From: Streptomyces pacificus
GTDB taxonomy: Bacteria > Actinomycetota > Actinomycetes > Streptomycetales > Streptomycetaceae
Direction: 5' to 3'
Assembly (NCBI RefSeq): GCF_011766325.1
Contig: NZ_BLLG01000028.1
Coordinates: forward strand, 1-39,848
DNA length: 39,848 nt
Positions 30,528 to 38,253 of this stretch are shown piece after piece (position 1 is the stretch's first letter; the number at the start of each line of letters is the position of its first letter). Position numbers and translations under genes: made by a program. The notes below the pieces were generated by a model. That model saw nothing but the letters and a program-made list of their open reading frames with translations, made no database searches and was not told the DNA's origin.

Positions 30528-30920
30528 TCACCCGGCGCCGAACAGCTCCAGGAGGTCTCTCTTCCCAAACATTCGCGCGGTATCCACCGCGGACGGGGTT
30601 CCCGCCGCCGGGTCGGCCCCGCCGTCCAGCAGGGCCCGGACCACGTCGTCCTCGCCCTTGAAGACGGCACCGGCGAGGGGCGTCTGGCCGCGGTCGTTGG
30701 GTCGGTCCGCGTCGGCGCCGCGGGCCAGGAGGGCGGTCACCGCGGCGGCGTGGCCGTGGTAGGCGGCGAGCATGATCAGCGAGTCGCCCTTGTCGTTGGT
30801 GAGGTTCGCGGGGACGCCGGCGTCGACGTAGCCGGCGAGCGCTTCTGCGTCGCCCCGCCGTGCCAGCTCGAAGACCCTGGAGGCCAGCTCGACCACTTCG
30901 GGGTCCGGGGCATCACTCAT
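30528..30920 (-). CDS. Ankyrin repeat protein
   Basis: This 130-aa protein consists of about three to four ankyrin repeats: ALAGYVDAGVPANLTNDKGD, SLIMLAAYHGHAAAVTALLA, RGADADRPNDRGQTPLAGAV and VVRALLDGGADPAAG. The TPLAGAV and LLxxGAD signatures are clear. Ankyrin proteins bind partners and have no enzymatic role of their own. The start ATG at 30920 has GGAAG about 10 nt upstream. No export signal is seen. It lies upstream of the HEAT-like gene and may form an operon with it. Confidence 0.93.
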   Translation of the reverse strand: MSDAPDPEVVELASRVFELARRGDAEALAGYVDAGVPANLTNDKGDSLIMLAAYHGHAAAVTALLARGADADRPNDRGQTPLAGAVFKGEDDVVRALLDGGADPAAGTPSAVDTARMFGKRDLLELFGAG

Positions 30921-31266
30921 CCGAAGGACTTCCTTTCACTGCGGCGACGAAGCGGTGCCCGGCGCGTCCAGGCCCCGGCAGGGGCTTGACCTGCCGCTTC
31001 GGCACGCGGTGGAGGTCGCACGGGCGAACCGACAGGGTACTGCGACCTGCGGAGCGCATCACTCCGCGTCCCCGCGAAGGCGGCCGCGGCGGGCGGCGGC
31101 AGGGGGCCGATCGGGAGCAGCCGGCGCACGGCGAAGAGCGCGCCCCGCACGGCCACGCGACGGCCGCCACCCGCCGCCACCCGCCGCCGCCCCATCGGCG
31201 CTCGTCAGAAGCCACACCGGCACCCCAGAAGCACCCCAGCGGCAACGATCCACCATCCTCCGTTCC
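30921..31266. other. Intergenic region with no supported gene
   Basis: The stretch between the ankyrin gene and the next promoter holds Pro/Arg-rich open frames on both strands without ribosome binding sites. A run of CCGCCACCCGCCGCC-like short repeats lies near 31160-31190. No promoter for the ankyrin gene can be assigned with confidence. Confidence 0.4.
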
Positions 31267-31315
31267 GGTGAAAGGAGCAATCATTCACCCGAACGCACCT
31301 TTTGTCGTATAGATA
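31267..31315 (+). promoter_or_regulatory. Promoter and inverted repeat upstream of the 64-aa membrane peptide
   Basis: TATAGA (31308-31313) is a good -10 box, 18 bp after TTCACC (31284-31289) as a -35 candidate. TTCACC also forms an inverted repeat with GGTGAA (31267-31272), 11 bp apart. A repressor bound there would block the -35 box. The leader would be about 55 nt. Confidence 0.55.
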
Positions 31316-31373
31316 CCTCCTGTGAGGATGGAAGAACTCATGGTGACTGTCCCCTCAACCAGGAGAACCGCTC

Positions 31374-31568
31374 ATGATTCTGTCCATCTCAGGCGTCGTG
31401 CTGCTGGGCATCATCGTCTTCCTGTTCTTCAAGAAGGACGGGCTGAAGGCCTCGCACGCGCTGGTCTCCGCACTCTTCGGCTTCTACCTGGCGGGCACGG
31501 CCATCGCCCCGAGCATCACCGCGGGCGGGGCGAGCCTGGCCAGCCTCCTGGGCGGGATCAAGTTCTGA
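31374..31568 (+). CDS. 64-aa membrane peptide
   Basis: The small protein begins MILSISGVVLLGIIVFLFFKK, a strong transmembrane helix followed by lysines, and has a second hydrophobic part (ALVSALFGFYLAGTAIAPSI). AGGAGA lies 7-8 nt upstream of the ATG. It ends 44 bp before the FtsK/TraB-like gene. Similar peptides precede FtsK/TraB-like genes in other Streptomyces chromosomes and integrative elements (recalled, not checked). Role unknown; it may anchor or assist the next protein. Confidence 0.85.
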   Translation: MILSISGVVLLGIIVFLFFKKDGLKASHALVSALFGFYLAGTAIAPSITAGGASLASLLGGIKF

Positions 31569-31612
31569 CCTCCCCGTATCCCTCCCCATCACCCGAGGAG
31601 CAGGAGAAGCAC

Positions 31613-33313
31613 GTGGCACGGCGACCACTCCCCCGCATTCCGATCAGCGGCAGCGACCGGATCGCTCGCAGCCGCGAACTCGCGCGGACCGCCGCCGACA
31701 ATGCCACCGACGTCCTCCATCCGCTCATCACGATCAGCCGCGGGCTGCGGCTGCTGGCCGCCGCCGGGCTGCGCAAGTGGGCCGACACGCCCAAAGACCA
31801 GCGCGGCCCCGGGCTGTTCCTGGCGGCGGTCTGCGTCCTGGCGGTCGCGCTCGCCCCGTACGGGCCGCTGCTCGGGCTGATCGGCCTGATGGGAGTGGCC
31901 GCCTGGAAGGGACGCGAGCGCGTCCCGGTACGCACCGGCCCGGACGAGGCGCAGTCCGCACGGCTCCAGGCGCTCCACGACGCGCTGGTGCCGTACTTCT
32001 CCGTCCCGGAGGATCCGAGTCCGCTCTTCGCCCACGGCGGGGCGTGGGCGAAGGCGTTCAGCGACCAGGAGTTCGACGGCGACGGGCGGTTGACCCGGCT
32101 GCGGGTGACGTACCCGCCGTACTTCCCCGACGGCGAGGCCGAGGCCCGCGCCCGGATCGAGCAGCTGCTGCACGCCAAGTCGGGCCGCGGCCGCGAATAC
32201 CACTTCGGCTGGGACGAGGAGGCCAACCAGCTGCTGATGACCGTCCTGCGCGCGCTTCCGACCACCATCGCCGCCCAGCGCTTCGTGACCGCCCCCGGGG
32301 AACTGGTCCTCGGCTTCACGGACCCGGACGCCGTCCGCAGGACCATGCCCGTCCTCGACGGCGACGTGACGAGGGACGCGCCGCCCGTGGTGTGGCGCAC
32401 CGGACCGCGCTCCGCGGAGCCTCATCTGCTGGCCGTCGGCCACCCCGGCAGCGGCACGACGTCCCTGCTGCGGTCCCTGGCGCTGCAGGCGCTGCCGTAC
32501 GGGGACGTCCTGGTCGTGGAGGGCAGCGGCACCGGCGAGTACGCCTGCCTGACGGGCCGCGCCGGTGTGCTCGCCGTCGAGTGCGGGCTCGCCGGAGCAC
32601 TGGCCGGGCTGGAATGGGCGGCCCATGAGACGGAGCGCCGCCTCGTCTCCGCCAACCGGGCCCGGCAGGCCGGTCACCCCGCCCCGGAGGACGTCCGGCG
32701 CCCGCTGTGCATCCTCGTGGACAGACCGAGCGTCCTCAGCCATGTCGCGGCCGCGGACGGCAGGCCCGACCCCCAGCAGCTGCTCCAGGTCCCGCTCAGG
32801 CACGGCCGGGCCGCGTACGTGACCGTGGTTGTCGCCGACCAGTTCGACAGCGTCGAGTTCCTGGACGAGACGGTACGCACCCACACCCGTGCCCGCCTCG
32901 TGCTCGGACCGACCACCCCGGAGCAGGTGAGGAGCGTGCTCGGTGCGCCCCCGCACACGACGCCCACCGCCGACGTGCCGCCCGGCCGGGGCTATGTCCG
33001 GCTAGGGGCGGGAGCGGTGCTCAGGCTCCAGGTCCCCGCGACGCCCGACCCGTACGACGAGGCGGCGAGCGAGGCCCACCGCCAGGCCGTGCTGGGCGTG
33101 CTCCCTGAGCGGGGGATCGCCGAGGGGCCGGAGGACGGCGGGACCGGGGAGCGGGCGGGCCGGTCCGGTGGGCCCGCGGAGGCGGCCCTCACCGGGCCCC
33201 GTGTGGAGGTCCCGGCCGGTTCGCCGCGCGAGACGGGCAGCGGACCCGTGCCGGAGCCGGCGGGGAGCCCGGCCGGGCGAACCGCCTCGACGCCGGTGCC
33301 GGCGGAGGGCTGA
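31613..33313 (+). CDS. FtsK/TraB-like membrane protein with degenerate ATPase motifs
   Basis: This 566-aa protein has a hydrophobic segment at about 66-98 (GLFLAAVCVLAVALAPYGPL), a middle domain (YFSVPEDPSPLFAHGG ... FHFGWDEE-type), and a P-loop NTPase-like domain. The P-loop position reads GHPGSGTTS (276-284): the Walker lysine is Thr282. Walker B reads CILVDRPS (Asp370-Arg371), without the usual acidic residue after Asp. The fold resembles DNA-pumping FtsK/TraB proteins, but catalysis looks impaired. The C-terminal about 80 residues are Pro-, Gly- and Glu-rich. The GTG at 31613 follows GAGGAGCAGGAG. It is probably co-transcribed with the 64-aa peptide. No integrase, att site or replication gene is near, so this is not a complete mobile element. 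Confidence 0.78.
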   Translation: MARRPLPRIPISGSDRIARSRELARTAADNATDVLHPLITISRGLRLLAAAGLRKWADTPKDQRGPGLFLAAVCVLAVALAPYGPLLGLIGLMGVAAWKGRERVPVRTGPDEAQSARLQALHDALVPYFSVPEDPSPLFAHGGAWAKAFSDQEFDGDGRLTRLRVTYPPYFPDGEAEARARIEQLLHAKSGRGREYHFGWDEEANQLLMTVLRALPTTIAAQRFVTAPGELVLGFTDPDAVRRTMPVLDGDVTRDAPPVVWRTGPRSAEPHLLAVGHPGSGTTSLLRSLALQALPYGDVLVVEGSGTGEYACLTGRAGVLAVECGLAGALAGLEWAAHETERRLVSANRARQAGHPAPEDVRRPLCILVDRPSVLSHVAAADGRPDPQQLLQVPLRHGRAAYVTVVVADQFDSVEFLDETVRTHTRARLVLGPTTPEQVRSVLGAPPHTTPTADVPPGRGYVRLGAGAVLRLQVPATPDPYDEAASEAHRQAVLGVLPERGIAEGPEDGGTGERAGRSGGPAEAALTGPRVEVPAGSPRETGSGPVPEPAGSPAGRTASTPVPAEG

Positions 33314-33355
33314 AACCGGATCCCCCGAGTGAGCCCGCAGAGCCCCGACCGCGGC

Positions 33356-33379
33356 GAGGCGGTGCGTCCAGCGCGCCTC
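33356..33379. terminator. Possible terminator between convergent genes
   Basis: GAGGCG (33356-33361) pairs with CGCCTC (33374-33379) across a 12-nt loop, 43 bp after the FtsK-like stop. No U tract is seen. Confidence 0.35.
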
Positions 33380-33433
33380 CTCACCGAGCGGCACCGCGAA
33401 CACGCCGCGGCCGCGGCGCCTGCGGACGAAGGC

Positions 33434-33475
33434 GCACGGTCGGGGGCGCACGGTCGGGGGCGCACGGTCGGGGGC
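33434..33475. repeat. 14-bp tandem repeat, three copies
   Basis: Three perfect copies of GCACGGTCGGGGGC lie at 33434-33447, 33448-33461 and 33462-33475 in the spacer between the convergent FtsK-like and MocR genes. Confidence 0.95.
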
Positions 33476-33522
33476 GAGCGCCTCTTCACCGGGCCGCCGG
33501 GCCGCAGGGCCGCCCACGGTAC

Positions 33523-35022
33523 TCACGCCACAAACGTCCTCGGTGCCTCGGTGCCCGTGGTCACGCCCGTCCTGACCAGCCGGGCCGCCGCCGCCAGCCG
33601 GCTCGCCGCCTCCTCGGCGACCGGGCCGCCCACGGTGAAGGGCAGCCGGACATACCCCTCGAACGCCCCGTCCACACCGAACCGCGGCCCGGAGGGGACG
33701 CGTACGCCCACGCGTTCGCCGACCTCCGCGAGCCGGGATCCGGACAGGCCGCCCGCGCGGACCCACAGCGTCAGACCGCCGTGGGGGATCTCGAACTCCC
33801 AGTCCGGCAGCTCCCGGCGGAGCGCCGCCACCATCTCGTCGCGGTTCCGCCGCGCCTGCTCACGCCGCAGGGCCACCGCCTCGTCCCAGCCGCGGGTCCG
33901 CATCAGCCAGTCGACGCCGAGCTGTTCCAGGACCGGGGTGCCCAGGTCGGCGTAGGCGCGCGCGGCGACGAGGGAGCGGATCACGTCCGGGGCGGCCCGG
34001 ACCCAGCCGATCCGCATACCCGCCCAGAAGGCCTTGCTGGCCGATCCGACGGTCAGAACCGTCGCACCCCCCGGATCGAAGGCGCAGACGGGCCGGGGCA
34101 TCTGCGTCCCGTCGTCGAGGCGGAGCTCGGACATCGTCTCGTCCACGACGAGCACGGTACCCGCGGAGCGGGCGGCGTCGACGAGCTGCCGTCTCTGGTC
34201 CTCGTCGGCGAGCGCCCCGGTGGGGTTGTGGAAGTCGGCGACGACATAGGCGAGGCGGGGTGCGGCATCGCGCAGCACCTGCCGCCAGCGGGGCAGGTCC
34301 CAGCCACGCAGTCCCTCGGCCATGGCGACCGGTACCAGCCGGGCACCGGCCTCGCGCATCAGCTGGAGGATGTTGGCGTAGGAGGGAGACTCGACGGCGA
34401 TGCGCTCCCCCCGCCCCGCGAAGAGGTGGCAGATCGCGTCGATGGCGCCCATGGCGCCGGTGGTCACCATGATCTGCTCGGGCATCGTCGGGATGCCGCG
34501 CCGGGTGTACCGGTCCGCGAGCATCTGGCGCAGCGCGGGCAGACCGGCCGGGTAGTCGCCGTGGGTGTGCGCGTAGGGCGGAAGCTCCTCGAGCGCGCCC
34601 TTGATGCCGCGGGTCAGCCAGGGCTCGGGGGCCGGCAGCGCGGCGCAGCCGAGGTCGATCATGGAGCCGAGGGATTCCGGGGGCAGCGGCTCCAGACCGC
34701 GAGCGGGCAGCGGGTTGCCCGCGGGGACGGCCGTCCAGCTGCCGGCGCCTCTGCGGGACTCCAGGAAGCCCTCGTTCCGCAGGGCCTCGTAGGCGGCGGC
34801 CACGGTCGTGCGGCTGACGGCCAGGGCCATCGCCAGCTCGCGCTCGGCGGGCAGCCGGGCGGCGACCGGGACCCGTCCCTCCAGGACGAGCAGCCGGATG
34901 CCGTCGGCGAGGGCGCGGTAGGCGGGCGGCCTGCGGGAGCCGGGGCCCGCCGGGTTCTGCTGCTGCGACCGCAGTTGCCGGGCCAGCGCGGGCGCCCCCA
35001 CCGCCGAAGTCCACTGAGCCAT
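33523..35022 (-). CDS. MocR-type transcription regulator (GntR helix-turn-helix plus aminotransferase domain)
   Basis: This 499-aa PLP-dependent regulator has a GntR winged helix at about 35-95 (YRALADGIRLLVLEGRVPVA, LPAERELAMALAVSRTTVAA, AYEALRNEGFLESRRGAGSW) and a fold-type I aminotransferase domain with VTTGAMGAIDAICHLF, DFHNPTG and the PLP-lysine region TVGSASKAFWAGMRIGW. It is divergent from a YczE-like membrane protein gene, the arrangement of the YczR-YczE pairs. Direct repeats in the shared promoter are its likely targets. The start at 35022 (MAQWTSAVG) has AGGTGG about 12 nt upstream, rather far, so the exact start is less sure. Confidence 0.9.
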   Translation of the reverse strand: MAQWTSAVGAPALARQLRSQQQNPAGPGSRRPPAYRALADGIRLLVLEGRVPVAARLPAERELAMALAVSRTTVAAAYEALRNEGFLESRRGAGSWTAVPAGNPLPARGLEPLPPESLGSMIDLGCAALPAPEPWLTRGIKGALEELPPYAHTHGDYPAGLPALRQMLADRYTRRGIPTMPEQIMVTTGAMGAIDAICHLFAGRGERIAVESPSYANILQLMREAGARLVPVAMAEGLRGWDLPRWRQVLRDAAPRLAYVVADFHNPTGALADEDQRRQLVDAARSAGTVLVVDETMSELRLDDGTQMPRPVCAFDPGGATVLTVGSASKAFWAGMRIGWVRAAPDVIRSLVAARAYADLGTPVLEQLGVDWLMRTRGWDEAVALRREQARRNRDEMVAALRRELPDWEFEIPHGGLTLWVRAGGLSGSRLAEVGERVGVRVPSGPRFGVDGAFEGYVRLPFTVGGPVAEEAASRLAAAARLVRTGVTTGTEAPRTFVA

Positions 35023-35104
35023 GGAAGTCAGTCCACCTTCCTCGAATTGGCCATGGTTGACACGGATATCCCTGCCACAGGGTGTCATGCATCAGTCCAC
35101 TTCC
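35008..35104. promoter_or_regulatory. Direct-repeat operators in the MocR/YczE divergent promoter
   Basis: TCAGTCCAC followed by (C)TTCC occurs at 35028-35041 and 35092-35104, offset by 64 bp and in the same orientation. A third AGTCCAC lies at 35008-35014, inside the start of the MocR gene, 22 bp from the first. A perfect TTGACA (35057-35062) between them could be the -35 of the rightward promoter, but no good -10 is seen. MocR proteins are known to bind direct repeats separated by whole helical turns. Confidence 0.65.
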
Positions 35105-35123
35105 ACCATCGGGGGGCAGGGTC

Positions 35124-35804
35124 TTGTCCATCACGTCCGGTCTGCGGGGCAGGCGTCTGTCCCGCAGACTGCCGCAGCTCTACGTCGGTCTGGTGCTTTA
35201 CGGGGCGAGCTCCGCTCTCCTGGTCCGAGGGGGTCTCGGCCTCGAGCCCTGGGGTGTGCTGCACCAGGGCCTGGCCGCGCGGACGGGTCTGACCATCGGC
35301 CTCGTCTCGATCGCCGTCGGCGCCGCGGTGCTGCTGCTGTGGGTGCCGATACGGCAGCGGCCCGGCCTGGGCACGGTCTCCAACGTCTTCGTCGTCGGCA
35401 TCGCGATGGACGGCACCCTCGCCGCCGTGCCGGCCGTGCACGGGCTGGGCACCCGGGTCGCGGTGGCGGCGGCCGGGATCGTCCTCAACGGGATGGCCAC
35501 CGGCCTCTACATCTCGGCCCGCCTCGGTCCCGGTCCGCGCGACGGGCTGATGACGGGGCTGCACCGGCTGACCGGCCGGTCCGTCCGGCTGGTCCGCACC
35601 GCGATCGAGGTGGCGGTCGTCACGACCGGGTTCGCCCTCGGCGGCACGGTGGGGGCGGGCACGGTCGTCTACGCGCTGTCCATCGGCCCGCTGGCGCAGC
35701 TGTTCCTGCGGGTGTTCGCCATCCCGCCGGCCGGGGAGTCAGGCGCGGTGGCCCCCGGATCCGCAGACCCGAGCGAACGAGAACGGGTGATACTGCGCTC
35801 GTGA
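35124..35804 (+). CDS. YczE/YyaS/YitT-like integral membrane protein
   Basis: This 226-aa protein has about five hydrophobic segments, among them LPQLYVGLVLYGASSALLVR, LVSIAVGAAVLLLWVPI, VSNVFVVGIAMDGTLAAVP, VAVAAAGIVLNGMATGLYIS and AIEVAVVTTGFALGGTVGAG, with the family motif LGPGPRDGLM. The start is probably TTG at 35124, preceded by GGGGGGCAGGG; an ATG at 35082 lies within the operator region. The stop overlaps the GTG of the GDPD gene (GTGA). The pairing with a divergent MocR regulator points to control by that protein. Its transported substrate is unknown. Confidence 0.85.
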   Translation: MSITSGLRGRRLSRRLPQLYVGLVLYGASSALLVRGGLGLEPWGVLHQGLAARTGLTIGLVSIAVGAAVLLLWVPIRQRPGLGTVSNVFVVGIAMDGTLAAVPAVHGLGTRVAVAAAGIVLNGMATGLYISARLGPGPRDGLMTGLHRLTGRSVRLVRTAIEVAVVTTGFALGGTVGAGTVVYALSIGPLAQLFLRVFAIPPAGESGAVAPGSADPSERERVILRS

Positions 35805-36574
35805 CTTCCGCAGCGCACCCGGGGCATCCCTATCTCGACCACCCCTTCCCCATACCGTTCGCCCACCGCGGCGGCACGGCCGGCGGCCTGGAGAACACGG
35901 CGGCGGCGTTCCGGCGCGCCGCCGGGCTCGGCTACCGCTACTTCGAGACGGACGTGCACGCCACCGGGGACGGCAGGCTCGTCGCGTTCCACGACCCGAC
36001 CCTGGACCGGGTGACCGACGCGCGGGGCCGGATCGGGCGGCTGCCGTGGGCCGAGGTCGCACGGGCCCGGGTGGGCGGGAAGGAGCCCCTGCCGCTCTTC
36101 GAGGACCTCCTGGAGGAGTTCCCCGCGGCCCGCTGGAACGTCGACATCAAGGCCGAGCGCGCGCTGGAGCCGCTCGTCGACCTGGTGCGGCGGGCGAACG
36201 CCTGGGACCGGGTGTGCGTCGGCTCGTTCTCGGAGAGCCGGCTCTCGCGTGCGTACCGGCTCGCCGGCCCGGGACTTGCGACGTCCTACGGTGTGCGCGG
36301 GGTGATCGGCCTGCGGCTGCGCTCGCTCGGCGTCCCCGCCCCGGTCCGGCCGGGGGCGGTGTGCGTACAGGTGCCCCGGTCGCAGGGCGGGGTGCCCGTG
36401 GTGGACCGCCGGTTCGTCCGCGAGGCCCATGCGCGCGGGCTCCGGGTGCATGTGTGGACCGTGAACGATCCGGAGAGTGCGGCCGCTCTGCTGGACCTGG
36501 GAGTGGATGGCATCATGACCGATCATCTGGAGATGCTGCGTACGGTGATGACCGACCGGGGTGCCTGGGTCTGA
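35801..36574 (+). CDS. Glycerophosphodiester phosphodiesterase
   Basis: This 257-aa cytoplasmic enzyme of the GDPD family splits glycerophosphodiesters into glycerol-3-phosphate and an alcohol. The catalytic core motifs are FAHRGG, LENT, FETDVHATGDGRLVAFHDPT with the metal-binding Glu-x-Asp, LDRVTD, and the C-terminal VHVWTVNDPESAAALLDLGVDGIMTD. No signal peptide is seen. The start is the GTG at 35801, overlapping the stop of the membrane protein gene by 4 bp, so the two are coupled. The MFS gene follows after 43 bp in the same direction. Confidence 0.94.
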   Translation: MTSAAHPGHPYLDHPFPIPFAHRGGTAGGLENTAAAFRRAAGLGYRYFETDVHATGDGRLVAFHDPTLDRVTDARGRIGRLPWAEVARARVGGKEPLPLFEDLLEEFPAARWNVDIKAERALEPLVDLVRRANAWDRVCVGSFSESRLSRAYRLAGPGLATSYGVRGVIGLRLRSLGVPAPVRPGAVCVQVPRSQGGVPVVDRRFVREAHARGLRVHVWTVNDPESAAALLDLGVDGIMTDHLEMLRTVMTDRGAWV

Positions 36575-36617
36575 GCGTCGTGCGTCTCCCCCACGGGTAC
36601 GAGTGAGGGGGCGGATC

Positions 36618-37985
36618 ATGGCTGCCGACACGGCGGACGGGACCACCGGGACGGACGACGCCGACCGGAGGCGCGAGCAGCACGGCTGGTACTTCTACGA
36701 CTTCGCGTGCTCGGTCTACTCGACGAGCGTGCTGACGGTGTTCCTCGGCCCCTATCTCACCTCGGTGGCGAAGTCCGCCGCGGACTCCGGCGGTTTCGTG
36801 TACCCGCTCGGCATCCCGATCCGCGCCGGTGCGGTGTTCCCGTATGCGGTGTCGGTCTCGGTGGTGGTGGCGGTGCTGGCCATGCCCCTGGTGGGCGCGG
36901 TCGCCGACCGCACGGGGCGCAAGAAGCCGCTCCTGGCCGCCGCGGCCTATCTGGGGGCGGCGGCGACGGCGGGCATGTTCCTCCTCGAAGGGGACCGCTA
37001 CCTCCTCGGCTCTCTCCTGCTGATCGTCGCCAACGCCTCGCTGGCGGTGTCGATGGTCCTCTACAACGCGTATCTGCCGCAGATCGCCGGGCCGGAGGAG
37101 CGGGACACCGTCTCCTCGCGCGGCTGGGCCTTCGGCTATACCTCGGGGGCCCTGGTCCTCGTGCTCAACCTGGTGCTCTACACCGGCCACGAGTCCTTCG
37201 GGCTCAGCGAGTCGGAGGCGGTCCGCGTCTGCCTCGCCTCGGCCGGGGTGTGGTGGGGAGCCTTCGCGCTCGTGCCGCTGCGCAGGCTGCGGGACCGGCG
37301 CACCGCCGGGGACGCGGCGCCCGCTCTCGGCGCGGGCGCGGTGGGTGCGGGCTGGCGCCAACTGGCGGCGACCATCAAGGACATGCGCCGCCATCCGCTG
37401 ACGCTGTCCTTCCTGCTGGCGTACCTCGTCTACAACGACGGGGTGCAGACGGTGATCTCCCAGGCCTCGGTGTACGGCTCCGAGGAGCTGGGGCTCGACC
37501 AGACCACCCTGATCACGGCGGTACTGCTGGTGCAGGTGCTGGCGGTGGCGGGCGCCCTGGGCATGGGCCGGCTGGCCCGCTCCCACGGGGCCAAGCGCAC
37601 GATCCTCGGCTCGCTCGCCGTGTGGACGCTGATCCTCGCCGCCGGCTACCTGCTGCCGCCGCGGACGCCGCTGTGGTTCTACGCGCTGGCCGCGGCGATC
37701 GGCCTGGTGCTGGGCGGCAGCCAGGCGCTGTCCCGTTCGCTGTACTCCCACCTCGTCCCACGCGGCAAGGAGGCGGAGTACTTCTCCGCGTACGAGATGA
37801 GCGACCGGGGGCTGAGCTGGCTGGGGCCGCTCGTGTTCGGTCTGGCGTTCCAGCTCACGGGAAGCTACCGGTCCGCCATCATCTCTTTGGTGATCTTCTT
37901 CGCACTGGGGTTCGTGCTCCTGGCCCGGGTGCCGATGAGGCGTGCGATCGCCGAGGCGGGGAACCCGGTCCCGGAACGGATTTAG
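36618..37985 (+). CDS. MFS transporter, UMF1/Atg22-like
   Basis: This 455-aa permease has about 12 membrane helices. The N terminus WYFYDFACSVYSTSVLTVFLGPYL is the hallmark of the UMF1/Atg22 branch of the major facilitator superfamily. The loop motif GAVADRTGRKKP follows helix 2, and VYNDGVQTVISQASVYG and GGSQALSRSLYSHLVP lie in the second half. Atg22-like proteins export amino acids from vacuoles in yeast; the bacterial substrate is not known. The ATG at 36618 follows GAGGGGGCGG. It is likely in an operon with yczE-like and GDPD genes. Confidence 0.92.
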   Translation: MAADTADGTTGTDDADRRREQHGWYFYDFACSVYSTSVLTVFLGPYLTSVAKSAADSGGFVYPLGIPIRAGAVFPYAVSVSVVVAVLAMPLVGAVADRTGRKKPLLAAAAYLGAAATAGMFLLEGDRYLLGSLLLIVANASLAVSMVLYNAYLPQIAGPEERDTVSSRGWAFGYTSGALVLVLNLVLYTGHESFGLSESEAVRVCLASAGVWWGAFALVPLRRLRDRRTAGDAAPALGAGAVGAGWRQLAATIKDMRRHPLTLSFLLAYLVYNDGVQTVISQASVYGSEELGLDQTTLITAVLLVQVLAVAGALGMGRLARSHGAKRTILGSLAVWTLILAAGYLLPPRTPLWFYALAAAIGLVLGGSQALSRSLYSHLVPRGKEAEYFSAYEMSDRGLSWLGPLVFGLAFQLTGSYRSAIISLVIFFALGFVLLARVPMRRAIAEAGNPVPERI

Positions 37986-38029
37986 ACGTCGACGGAAAGG
38001 GCCGGTAGTGTACGCCTCTGGCCTGCCAG
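37983..38029 (+). promoter_or_regulatory. Possible vegetative promoter upstream of rbpA
   Basis: TAGACG (37983-37988) and TAGTGT (38006-38011) are 17 bp apart and could be a housekeeping promoter; the -35 overlaps the stop of the MFS gene. A small dyad, CTGGC-CT-GCCAG (38018-38029), sits at the expected start point. Confidence 0.45.
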
Positions 38030-38166
38030 GCGGACCGTTACTGCGCGCTGAAAAGCTCCAAACGCTGGGTGACACTTTCTGCCAGATGTGACAAACCGGG
38101 CACTGGTGGGTACCCAAACCCTGGAAAAGCAGCGGCACGACGGGCGACGACGCATGACCGGCAACG

Positions 38167-38192
38167 GGAATCTTCACCGCCGACCGGACGTT
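38167..38192 (+). promoter_or_regulatory. Sigma-R promoter of rbpA
   Basis: GGAAT (38167-38171) and GTT (38190-38192) are separated by exactly 18 nt, the sigma-R consensus. Transcription would start near 38199, about 55 nt before the rbpA ATG. In S. coelicolor rbpA is known to be induced by thiol-oxidative stress through sigma-R. Confidence 0.88.
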
Positions 38193-38253
38193 GACCGGAT
38201 GACGACGACAGCGACACCTGTCCTGTGGGCGACAAGCCCGGGAGGCACGATTC

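Noticed and set aside
31374..33313. Integrative conjugative element
   Set aside because: An FtsK/TraB-like protein and a small membrane peptide are present, but no integrase, excisionase, replication gene, tRNA or att repeats are seen, and flanking genes look like core chromosome.
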